DNA of 32,107 nt from assembly GCF_000154845.1 (NCBI RefSeq), contig NZ_DS981477.1, positions 1 to 32,107 of the forward strand. Reading direction: 5' to 3'. Origin of the DNA: Phocaeicola coprocola DSM 17136 (GTDB lineage: Bacteria > Bacteroidota > Bacteroidia > Bacteroidales > Bacteroidaceae). A program made the translations under genes and the position numbers. The notes under the pieces were generated by a model that ran no database searches, was not told where the DNA came from, and worked only from the letters and a program-made list of their open reading frames with translations. Positions within the stretch are counted from its first letter, which is position 1; every line of letters begins with the position of its first letter. This document shows positions 7,166 through 14,284 of the stretch, one piece after another.

Positions 7166-8698
7166 TTATACCAATTTATATAAGAACTCGGTCATTTTTT
7201 GCACGCTGCCTTTTTCTCCGGTTATCTTTGTGTACAACCGGCTCAGGGTATTGCTGATGGATGAAACCGAGTGGCTCAGCAGTTCTGCCATCTGCGTGCG
7301 TGACATGCCTATCTTTGTCAGGCAGCAGACACGGAGTTCGTGTGAGGAGAGTTTCGGGTAGTACTGATACAGTCTGGATGTAAAGTCAGGATAAGCCTTG
7401 TTTATGGCCTCCGTCAGCTGTTGCCAGTATTCATCAGTCAGTTCTGAACTGCGTGTTACGGAGAGGAATGCAGCAAAAGATTGTCTGGCAGTCGAGGGTG
7501 TTAGGTTTTCCTCCTCATGCTGATTTTCGGTTATTATATGCGCCTCATCCTTTTGTGGCTCTTTGCGGCGGGCACGGATATTCCTGCCCATATAAATCAT
7601 TCCTGCCACCAGTATAATTAGTGCCAGCGCCAGTATATGCCGTAGCCTTTTCATGTGCGAGAGCAGATCAAGTTTTTCTGCCTCGTGATTGATGCGTACT
7701 GTCGCTTCTGTACGTGTCATTCTGCTGATGGAGTCGGACACCTCCCGATAGCAGCGGGCGTAACGGTGTGCATCTTCCTGTTTGCCTTGTGAGAGTGCTA
7801 TTTCCTTCAATATGCCATAGGCTGTGCGGTGATGGTAAATGTCGGTTCCCTGTAATGCTTTGCGACAATATGCTTCGGCAGAATCCGGATGGTTTTCAGC
7901 CTGGTAAGATTTGGCAAGTGTAAGTGCTGACAATGAACTGAAACGGTGTGCCAGCACTTCGTATGCCATGTCTTTTGCCTGCTCTGTTCTGCCGTTTCCA
8001 TATTTGAAGTCGGCCCATTCGCTCAGTACACCGTATGCCGGTCTGGTGAATCCTTTTTCTTTCATCAGGTTGTATGCCTTGCTGTAATACACTTCTGCGC
8101 TGTCCGGACTGTACTGCCGGTCGAATATTCGTGCCATATCTCTCCATCCGTAGGCAATTCCCAGATAACCATCGCATTTTATGTTATATACCAATGCCTG
8201 CCGTAAAGCTTTCATGCTTTCGTGGTATGCTTTTTGATAAGCATACAGGACCGCCAGTTGTCCGTAGATGCGACCGTTCAGCGTATCGTGGTTGCAGCCC
8301 ACCTCGGCTGCACTCAGGTATGTACGTATTGCCCTTGATGGTTCGTTGCAGTCGCGGTACACTCCTGCCTTGTAGTAAAGTGCTTCCGCCAGCCTCCGGT
8401 CATCTCCTTGCTGCTCGTAGAAGCGTACTATGCGGTTTATCAGCGAATCGGAGGTGTGCGGAATATAGAGTTTGTCTTCGGCTTTGATTCGTAGCATGTG
8501 GCAGTACATCCGTTCTTCTTCCGTCAGTTCCTGCAAGGATGCGTCAATCGAGTCCAGACAGGCAATGGCACTGTCCGGACAAGCTTCTGCCCAGTACTCC
8601 GCCTGTCTGATCAGGGGAGGGTAGGATGTTTTCCGGTTGCGGCAACCGCATGCTCCTATCAGCAGAAGCAACAGCAGGAAGTAAGCTGTTTTCTTCAT
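7166..8698 (-). CDS. TPR - transmembrane - LuxR-type HTH regulator, copy B
   Basis: Paralogue of the gene at 3000-4559 with the same plan: lipobox-type signal (IGAC, Cys17), periplasmic TPR-like helices, one membrane segment near residues 353-370 and a cytoplasmic LuxR-type HTH (LSSHELRVCCLTKIGMSRTQ ... SVSSISNTLSRLYTKITGE). In the first 231 residues I count three differences from copy A (positions 136, 177 and 184). Residues 232-285 and everything after about 373 are diverged, including the HTH recognition region. It lies directly upstream of the outer-membrane barrel gene on the same strand, which I infer to be its target. The 510-residue length is intact, with no frameshift. It could sense something handled by the barrel; the ligand is unknown. 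Confidence 0.85.
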   Translation of the reverse strand: MKKTAYFLLLLLLIGACGCRNRKTSYPPLIRQAEYWAEACPDSAIACLDSIDASLQELTEEERMYCHMLRIKAEDKLYIPHTSDSLINRIVRFYEQQGDDRRLAEALYYKAGVYRDCNEPSRAIRTYLSAAEVGCNHDTLNGRIYGQLAVLYAYQKAYHESMKALRQALVYNIKCDGYLGIAYGWRDMARIFDRQYSPDSAEVYYSKAYNLMKEKGFTRPAYGVLSEWADFKYGNGRTEQAKDMAYEVLAHRFSSLSALTLAKSYQAENHPDSAEAYCRKALQGTDIYHHRTAYGILKEIALSQGKQEDAHRYARCYREVSDSISRMTRTEATVRINHEAEKLDLLSHMKRLRHILALALIILVAGMIYMGRNIRARRKEPQKDEAHIITENQHEEENLTPSTARQSFAAFLSVTRSSELTDEYWQQLTEAINKAYPDFTSRLYQYYPKLSSHELRVCCLTKIGMSRTQMAELLSHSVSSISNTLSRLYTKITGEKGSVQKMTEFLYKLV

Positions 8699-8717
8699 TG
8701 CATTTCTTTTGGCTGTG

Positions 8718-8754
8718 CAAATATACGATTTTACGGCATTCCGACAAATCTGTC
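8718..8754 (-). promoter_or_regulatory. Promoter of TPR/HTH regulator B
   Basis: Same layout as for copy A: TATATTTG (8718-8725), a 19-base spacer, and TTTG (8745-8748) inside an imperfect palindrome GACAGATTTGTC (8743-8754, one mismatch relative to the perfect copy). Identity with the copy A promoter ends near 8772. Confidence 0.65.
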
Positions 8755-8839
8755 AGGCATGGAAGTCCGTAATTCTTCCTGTAAATAGAGAGAAATGTTA
8801 ATGACAAACCTGTATCTGCTTCGGATTTTTGCAGGCTAA

Positions 8840-9161
8840 ATCCCTGTAATAGTTAAAAACGACCTTTATGTTAAAGCTTTTGGAGGTGAAAATGACCTGT
8901 TGTTTCCTCAGAAAGATGCTGATGTTTGGGGTAAAACATCCTGTTATTTTATTCGAAGTTTCGGCATGTTTTATTTTGAAGCAGGAATCAGGTTGAAATT
9001 TCCTGTTTTTGCCTCTGGAATTTCTTTTAAATGAAACGGATTACTCATGGCATTGTGCTATTAAAACAGGTGAGAAAGTTTCTCGCTGTGATACGATTGT
9101 GTTCTGTTTTATGAATAATGTTTCTTGGCGAAAGGAATGGCTGTCTATCTGGATTCCGTAG
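8840..9161 (+). pseudogene. Possible decayed coding remnant, frameshifted, function unknown
   Basis: The 567-base gap between regulator B and the Crp/Fnr gene contains no intact gene. One plus-strand frame is open from 8840 to a TGA at 9032-9034 and reads like protein (VKNDLYVKAFGGENDLLFPQ, later FGMFYFEAGIRLKFPVFASG). Immediately after it, the next frame over is open from 9033 to a TAG at 9159-9161 (ETDYSWHCAIKTGEKVSRCD, then NNVSWRKEWLSIWIP). The two join at one place, as expected for a single-base indel in an old gene end. There is no start codon in the first frame and no family I recognise, so this could be chance open frames. The rest of the gap (8773-8839 and 9162-9265) shows nothing I can name. 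Confidence 0.3.
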
Positions 9162-9265
9162 AAGCGGTGAGATTCTGATTTTTAGGAACCGGCTTGATCC
9201 TCTCTCCAATTTTGTGATAATGGAGAAATCAGCATGTCATTGTATTATGCGGCACGACTTGTCTG

Positions 9266-9883
9266 TCATTCTGTAATAATGGCTTCTTTTCCGTTCATGC
9301 TGACCTTCTTTTCGGCTATCAGCTCCGATAAGGCTCGTGCCAGCGAAGGGCGTGCCACTCCCAAAATGAAAGCCACTTCCTGCTGATTGTCTATCCGTCC
9401 GTTGATTTTCAGGTAATTCAGCAGACGCGACTTCAGGCTTTGCAGGGCGAATTCATTTAATTTTTTACTTAGAAAAAGGCTGCGGTCGGAAATCATTTCG
9501 ATAAAATTCTTCATGATGACAGGCTGGCTGTGCATGAATTCCAGAAAGTAGTTCTTGTCGAGCACAAGTACTTCACAGTTTTCCTGCACCTCTATGTTTA
9601 CCGGAAAGCGGTTCTCCGATGCGAATATAAAGGCTGGAGCGAGTACTTCGGGAGCACTTATCCGGTCGATGGTAACTTGTTTCCCTTCCGCATTTTCCAT
9701 TTGTGCACGTACGTTTCCTGTACATAATATATAGAGCGAGCGGCAGGGGTCTCCCTGACGGGCAATGAAGTCGCCTTCTTTATAGCGACGGACACTGTTG
9801 GGAGCTTCGGCAAGCAACTGTCTGGCTGCCGCTTCGGATATGCCCTGAAATAAGGGAAGCTGTAAAAGTTGTATGGCGTTCAT
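9266..9883 (-). CDS. hcpR: Crp/Fnr-family regulator, HcpR-like
   Basis: A 205-residue transcription factor with an N-terminal cyclic-nucleotide-binding-type beta-roll (about residues 10-120, including EGDFIARQGDPCRSLYILCT), a long dimerisation helix (about 125-150) and a C-terminal winged HTH (QQEVAFILGVARPSLARALS). It is divergent from the hybrid cluster protein gene and shares a 115-base intergenic region with a strong palindrome, the usual arrangement for HcpR regulators of nitrosative stress. In Bacteroidetes such regulators are known to activate hcp in response to nitric oxide, with haem as the likely sensor cofactor; nothing in the sequence proves the ligand here. The beta-roll lacks the Cys cluster expected of an oxygen-sensing Fnr. 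The hcpR symbol rests on context and architecture. Confidence 0.8.
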   Translation of the reverse strand: MNAIQLLQLPLFQGISEAAARQLLAEAPNSVRRYKEGDFIARQGDPCRSLYILCTGNVRAQMENAEGKQVTIDRISAPEVLAPAFIFASENRFPVNIEVQENCEVLVLDKNYFLEFMHSQPVIMKNFIEMISDRSLFLSKKLNEFALQSLKSRLLNYLKINGRIDNQQEVAFILGVARPSLARALSELIAEKKVSMNGKEAIITE

Positions 9884-9914
9884 TTAGTCTTCATTTAACG
9901 ATTATTCAGAATGG

Positions 9915-9960
9915 CTGTAACATAGGTTACAGTTATTGCCGGCAGAAAGCGGCATCTTTG
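9915..9960 (+). promoter_or_regulatory. Crp/Fnr operator and hcp promoter
   Basis: CTGTAAC-ATAG-GTTACAG (9915-9932) is a perfect 7-bp inverted repeat with a 4-base spacer. CATCTTTG (9953-9960) is a one-mismatch -7 box for hcp. If transcription starts near 9965, the palindrome is centred at about -41.5, the class II activator position, and it replaces the missing -33 box. The same site lies about 30-50 bases upstream of the regulator start, so autoregulation is possible. Confidence 0.7.
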
Positions 9961-9998
9961 CACAAACTTAATAAAAAATCACTAATGACTATCTGAAT

Positions 9999-11654
9999 AT
10001 GGAAGGAAATATGTTTTGCTATCAGTGTCAGGAGGCAGCCAAGGGAACCGGCTGTGTGCTGAAAGGTGTGTGTGGAAAGAATAGCAGTACGGCACGTTAT
10101 ATGGATTTGCTGCTCTTTACGGTAAGAGGCGTATCGGTAGCTGCCAGTGCTTTGCGTGAGCAGTCGGTAAAGGTGTCGGCGGAAGTCGATTCGTTTGTGA
10201 CGGATGCTTTGTTTTCTACCATTACGAATGCCAATTTCGACGATGAAAGTATTTTACGCCGGGTAGAGAAAGGAATCGGTCTGCGTGATGACCTGAAGGC
10301 TGAGGCTGCTGCGCGGGGTATTGCACTTCCCGGAGTAGACGAGCTGGAGTGGAAGGGGGAAAAGGACTCGTTCGAGGAGAAAGCGGCTGCGGTCGGTGTA
10401 TTGCGTGAGGCAAACGAGGACTTGCGTTCGCTGAAAGAACTGCTTGTTTACGGCCTGAAAGGTATGGCGGCTTATCACGAACATGCCATGCGTCTGGGGT
10501 ATAGCAACGGGGAAATTCATGCGTTCATGCAGGCGGCACTGGCGAAGATTGCTGTCGGCGGACTGACAGCCGACGAATGGGTGGCGCAGGTGATGCAGGC
10601 GGGAGAGATGGGTGTCAAGGTGATGGCACTGCTCGACGAGGCAAATACGACCCGTTACGGCAATCCGGAGATTACAAAGGTGAATATCGGGGTGGGCAAG
10701 AATCCGGGTATTCTGATCAGCGGACACGACTTGTATGACATCGAAGACTTGCTGAAACAGACTGAGGGAACGGGAGTGGATGTATATACGCACAGCGAAA
10801 TGCTTCCGGCACACTATTATCCTGCTTTCAAGAAGTACAAGCATTTTGTTGGCAACTACGGAAACGCGTGGTGGAAGCAGCGTGAGGAGTTTACGGCGTT
10901 CAACGGTCCGATTGTGTTTACAACCAACTGTATTGTGCCGCCGCTCTCGAATGCAACATATAAGGAGCGTATGTTTACCGGAAACTCGACCGGATATCCG
11001 GGTTGCAAGCACATTGAAACGGGTGCCGACGGACATAAGGATTATTCGGAAGTGATTGCGCTTGCCAAGCAGTGCCAGCCGCCTGTAGAACTGGAAACCG
11101 GGGAGATTATCGGTGGATTCGCGCACAATCAGGTTCTTCAGCTTGCCGATAAGGTAGTGGAAGCTGTGAAGAGTGGAGCTATCCGGCGTTTTGTGGTGAT
11201 GGCTGGATGCGACGGCCGTATGAAGAGCCGCGATTATTATACTGATTTTGCCAAGGCATTGCCGCAGGATACGGTTATCCTGACTGCCGGATGTGCAAAA
11301 TACAAATACAACAAGTTGCCTTTGGGCGATATAAACGGTATTCCGCGTGTGCTCGATGCCGGCCAGTGCAACGACAGTTATTCGCTTGCCGTTATCGCTC
11401 TGAAGCTGAAAGAAGTCTTCCAGTTGAACGACATCAACGAACTGCCGATTACCTATAATATCGCGTGGTACGAACAGAAGGCGGTGATTGTACTGCTTGC
11501 CTTGCTGAGTCTGGGCGTGAAGAACATTCATCTGGGCCCTACACTGCCTGCATTCCTTTCGCCGAATGTGGCAAAAGTACTGGTCGATACCTTCGGGATA
11601 GGAGGCATTACCACTGTCGACGAAGATTTGAAGAAATTCGGTTTGCTGGGATAA
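9999..11654 (+). CDS. hcp: Hybrid cluster protein (hydroxylamine reductase / NO reductase)
   Basis: A 551-residue cytoplasmic iron-sulfur enzyme that reduces nitric oxide or hydroxylamine and protects anaerobes against nitrosative stress. The N-terminus carries the cluster ligands C-x2-C-x8-C-x5-C ([20 protein letters not shown], Cys 7, 10, 19, 25). Hybrid-cluster ligand segments are visible further on: [45 protein letters not shown] and [10 protein letters not shown]. The length is normal for the class I/III type without an extra domain. The start at 9999 has a second ATG four codons on; either works. It is single-gene, controlled from the palindrome at 9915-9932, and followed by a separate promoter for the next gene. 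Recognition is secure. Confidence 0.96.
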   Translation: MEGNMFCYQCQEAAKGTGCVLKGVCGKNSSTARYMDLLLFTVRGVSVAASALREQSVKVSAEVDSFVTDALFSTITNANFDDESILRRVEKGIGLRDDLKAEAAARGIALPGVDELEWKGEKDSFEEKAAAVGVLREANEDLRSLKELLVYGLKGMAAYHEHAMRLGYSNGEIHAFMQAALAKIAVGGLTADEWVAQVMQAGEMGVKVMALLDEANTTRYGNPEITKVNIGVGKNPGILISGHDLYDIEDLLKQTEGTGVDVYTHSEMLPAHYYPAFKKYKHFVGNYGNAWWKQREEFTAFNGPIVFTTNCIVPPLSNATYKERMFTGNSTGYPGCKHIETGADGHKDYSEVIALAKQCQPPVELETGEIIGGFAHNQVLQLADKVVEAVKSGAIRRFVVMAGCDGRMKSRDYYTDFAKALPQDTVILTAGCAKYKYNKLPLGDINGIPRVLDAGQCNDSYSLAVIALKLKEVFQLNDINELPITYNIAWYEQKAVIVLLALLSLGVKNIHLGPTLPAFLSPNVAKVLVDTFGIGGITTVDEDLKKFGLLG

Positions 11655-11694
11655 ATTCTTTCTCCTTACTTTATTAAGTATCCGATATTTTACT

Positions 11695-11702
11695 TACCTT
11701 TG
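11695..11702 (+). promoter_or_regulatory. -7 box of the MaoC-type hydratase gene
   Basis: TACCTTTG matches TAnnTTTG and lies 30 bases before the start codon. TTTA at 11670-11673, 21 bases further up, is a one-mismatch -33 box. Confidence 0.5.
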
Positions 11703-11732
11703 TTCATTAATTCGTCATAAAAATCGTACTAT

Positions 11733-12197
11733 ATGAGCAAAGCTATTATTAATTCTTACGAGGAATTTGAAAAAATGATCGGTCAGCAGATCGGAGTTTC
11801 CGACTGGCTGGAAGTTACACAGGAGCGCATCAACCAGTTTGCCGACGCTACACTGGATCATCAGTGGATTCATGTCGATGTAGAACGTGCGAAAGTGGAA
11901 AGCCCCTTCAAGAGCACAATCGTACACGGCTATCTGACTTTGTCACTGCTTCCGTATTTCTGGAATCAGATTATCGAAGTAAACAACCTGAAGATGATGG
12001 TAAACTACGGAATGGACAAAATGAAGTTCGGTCAGGCTGTATTGTCGGGACAGAAAATCCGTATGGTTGCCGACCTGCATTCGTTGGTTAATTTGCGCGG
12101 AACGGCTAAGGCTGAAATTAAATTCGCTATCGAAATAGAAGGACAGAAGAAGAAAGCACTCGAAGGTATCGCTACTTTCCTGTATTACTTCAACTGA
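11733..12197 (+). CDS. MaoC-type hydratase (R-specific enoyl-CoA hydratase-like)
   Basis: A 154-residue hot-dog-fold protein. The catalytic motif of R-hydratases is clear: FADATLDHQWIHVD, with the Asp-x4-His pair near residues 38-43, then SPFKSTIVHGYLTLSLLP, the segment that usually follows it. Family members hydrate (R)-enoyl-CoA or related thioesters; the substrate here is not shown by context. It is monocistronic, with its own -7 box at 11695 and a strong hairpin terminator right behind it. Length and both motifs are typical. Alternative: a MaoC-like protein with a non-fatty-acid substrate. Confidence 0.9.
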   Translation: MSKAIINSYEEFEKMIGQQIGVSDWLEVTQERINQFADATLDHQWIHVDVERAKVESPFKSTIVHGYLTLSLLPYFWNQIIEVNNLKMMVNYGMDKMKFGQAVLSGQKIRMVADLHSLVNLRGTAKAEIKFAIEIEGQKKKALEGIATFLYYFN

Positions 12198-12232
12198 TGT
12201 ACGGCATACTGTCTGTAGATATTTTGAATAGG

Positions 12233-12290
12233 ACGATGAGATTCATTACAGGATAATCTGGTTTCTGTAGTGAATCTCATCGTTGTTTTT
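12233..12290 (+). terminator. Strong intrinsic terminator after the MaoC-type gene
   Basis: The left arm (12233-12251, ACGATGAGATTCATTACAG) pairs with the right arm (12265-12283, CTGTAGTGAATCTCATCGT) over about 18 of 19 bases, followed by TGTTTTT. The hairpin covers the alternative GTG start at 12270 of the next gene, supporting ATG 12306 instead. Confidence 0.9.
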
Positions 12291-12305
12291 ATATGTGTTT
12301 TGATT

Positions 12306-13031
12306 ATGACAGAAAAACTTTGCCGGCAGTTGCGTGAGTGGGCGGAAGCCTATCATCAGGCGGATTTCATCGCGAATGATCCCGTACAATTCCCGCACCG
12401 TTATGTCCGGCAGGAAGATATTGAAATAATGGGACTGCTGACTGCCGTCCTGAGTTTCGGGAATCGCCGGATGATTCTCCGCAAGGTAGACGAACTGGAT
12501 GGACTGATGGGACGTGCTCCCTTGCAGTATGTGCTTTCCAGACGCTGGGAGAATGATTTCAGTCGTGGAAACCAACGGAGCTTTTACCGGATGGTTTCGT
12601 ATGCGGCATTCCGTATTTATTTCGAGAAGTTGTATGCGGTGTATACGGAGAATCGTACGCTGGAGGATGCCTTGCTGACTTTTCCGGGAAATCCGATGCA
12701 GAAGCTTTGTGCGTTTTTGGGGGTGTCCGACAGAAGTCCGCAGAAGAAGCTCAACATGTTTCTGCGCTGGATGATCCGTCGTGATTCGGCTGTCGACTTC
12801 GGTATCTGGCGGCGGATGAGTCCTGCCGACCTGATTATCCCGCTCGATACGCATGTGTGCCGGGTAGCTTTTCTGCTGGGACTGACCGATAAACCTTCTT
12901 TTTCGTTGTCGGCTGCCCGGTGTATCACAGAGGCATTGGCGGAGGTGTTTCCCGGCGATCCGTGTCTGGGCGACTTCGCACTTTTCGGTTATGGGGTGAA
13001 TCATCCTGAATTAACAGATAACTTACCATGA
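12306..13031 (+). CDS. TIGR02757/DUF2400 family protein (HhH-GPD-like)
   Basis: A 241-residue protein of the TIGR02757 family, widespread in Bacteroidetes and of unproven function. Features include RQEDIEIMGLLTAVLSFGNR near the N-terminus, NMFLRWMIRRDSAVDFGIW and PADLIIPLDTHVCRVAFLLG. The last two resemble the C-terminal half of helix-hairpin-helix DNA glycosylases (a conserved Asp after a Leu-Pro/Leu-Asp turn). I chose ATG 12306, because the earlier GTG at 12270 lies inside the terminator hairpin and would add an odd hydrophobic stretch. The stop overlaps the sbcD start (ATGA at 13028-13031), so the two are translationally coupled. That linkage suggests a role in DNA repair or end metabolism, by inference. 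Confidence 0.85.
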   Translation: MTEKLCRQLREWAEAYHQADFIANDPVQFPHRYVRQEDIEIMGLLTAVLSFGNRRMILRKVDELDGLMGRAPLQYVLSRRWENDFSRGNQRSFYRMVSYAAFRIYFEKLYAVYTENRTLEDALLTFPGNPMQKLCAFLGVSDRSPQKKLNMFLRWMIRRDSAVDFGIWRRMSPADLIIPLDTHVCRVAFLLGLTDKPSFSLSAARCITEALAEVFPGDPCLGDFALFGYGVNHPELTDNLP

Positions 13032-14284
13032 TAAAGATATTGGCTACAAGCGACTGGCACTTGGGGAATACCTTCCACGGCTTCGACCGTCAGGAAGAGC
13101 ATGCCGATTTTCTTCGGTGGCTGCTCGGTGCTGTCGGACAGAAAAATCCTGATGCCTTGCTGGTGTCGGGCGACATATTCGATTCGAGTAATCCTTCGGC
13201 TGCCTCTCAGGAGTTGTATTACAGTTTTCTCGATACGCTGACGCAGCGTTTCCCGCAGTTGCAGACGATAATAATTGCCGGAAACCACGACTCGGCTGCA
13301 CGGCTTGAGGCGCCTCGTCTGATGCTGGAAAGGCATCGGGTCTATGTGCGCGGGCTGATACGCGGGCAGGAGGAAGGTAACTTCTTGCCGGACGATTTGC
13401 TGTTGCCTGTCTGTTCGGCAGCGCATCCGGAAGAACGTGCCTGGGTGCTTGCCGTGCCTTACTTGCGCGATGGAGACTTTACCCGTGGTATGAGTTACGG
13501 GGAGGGTGTAGGAGAGTTCCTGCGTCGGGCGGTTGAGGCGGCGAATCTCCGGCGCGACCGGAGCAGGGAAGCGCTGATTCTGATGGCGCATTTATATGCT
13601 ACGGGGAGTGAGGTTGCCGAAAATTCTTCGGAGCGTATCGTGATAGGTGGTTCGGAAATGGTCAGTCTGGATGAAATAGATGAAAGTGTTACGTTAGCCT
13701 TGTTGGGACATTTGCATCGTAATCAGAAAGTTAGCGGCCGTGAAAACTGGTTGTATCCGGGCAGTGCCCTGCCGATGTCGTTTGCAGAGAAGGGCTATTG
13801 TCACGGAGCTGTTTATTATGAGATAGAGGACGGTCGCCTGAATGGTGTGTCCGAGTTCCTCGACTATCCTTTGCAGCATCCGCTGGTTTCTGTTCCGGCG
13901 AAACCGCTTCCGCTGGCCGAGGTGCTCGACTTACTGCGTGCCTTGCCCGATAAAGATAAAATGAGCGAAGAAGAGCCTGTTCCGTATCTGGAGGTGAATG
14001 TCTTGCTCGACGCTCCTGTGGCTGGCATCAACAAGCAGGTAGAGGATGTCCTTCAGTCGAAAAATGTGCGCTTGTGCCGGACGGTAATCGCTTATCGGGT
14101 GCAGCAGTCGGCTGGCGACGGGGAAGTGGTGTTGGAATCGGTCGACGATTTGCTGACGCTCGACCCGATAGAGGTGATCAGAAAGAGTTATCAGAACAAG
14201 TTCCGCTGCGAAATGCGCGATGAGCTGGTGGAACTTGCCAGACGGGCTGTGGAAGCGGCTCGCAGGGAAGGAGGCAATGAATGA
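13028..14284 (+). CDS. sbcD: Exonuclease subunit SbcD
   Basis: Nuclease subunit of the SbcCD (Mre11-Rad50-type) complex that cuts hairpins and processes double-strand DNA ends. The five phosphoesterase motifs are in order: TSDWHLG (residues 7-13), SGDIFD, GNHDS, a His-containing LILMAHLY, and LGHLHRNQ, which supply the two-metal site. The C-terminal part from about residue 290 is the capping/SbcC-binding region. At 418 residues it is normal for the family. It overlaps its neighbours on both sides by 4 bases (ATGA), so translation of the DUF2400 gene, sbcD and sbcC is coupled and stoichiometry is likely controlled that way. Confidence 0.96.
   Translation: MIKILATSDWHLGNTFHGFDRQEEHADFLRWLLGAVGQKNPDALLVSGDIFDSSNPSAASQELYYSFLDTLTQRFPQLQTIIIAGNHDSAARLEAPRLMLERHRVYVRGLIRGQEEGNFLPDDLLLPVCSAAHPEERAWVLAVPYLRDGDFTRGMSYGEGVGEFLRRAVEAANLRRDRSREALILMAHLYATGSEVAENSSERIVIGGSEMVSLDEIDESVTLALLGHLHRNQKVSGRENWLYPGSALPMSFAEKGYCHGAVYYEIEDGRLNGVSEFLDYPLQHPLVSVPAKPLPLAEVLDLLRALPDKDKMSEEEPVPYLEVNVLLDAPVAGINKQVEDVLQSKNVRLCRTVIAYRVQQSAGDGEVVLESVDDLLTLDPIEVIRKSYQNKFRCEMRDELVELARRAVEAARREGGNE

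Noticed and set aside
8868..8996. Small plus-strand frame starting MLKLLEVKMTCC in the 567-base gap
   Set aside because: Only 42 codons, without family resemblance. An overlapping frame reads more like protein, so this is probably a shadow of the remnant.
10254..11531. Long minus-strand open frame (425 codons) opposite hcp
   Set aside because: It lies wholly inside the securely recognised hcp gene, its translation has no family features, and long antisense frames are expected in such G+C-rich coding sequence.
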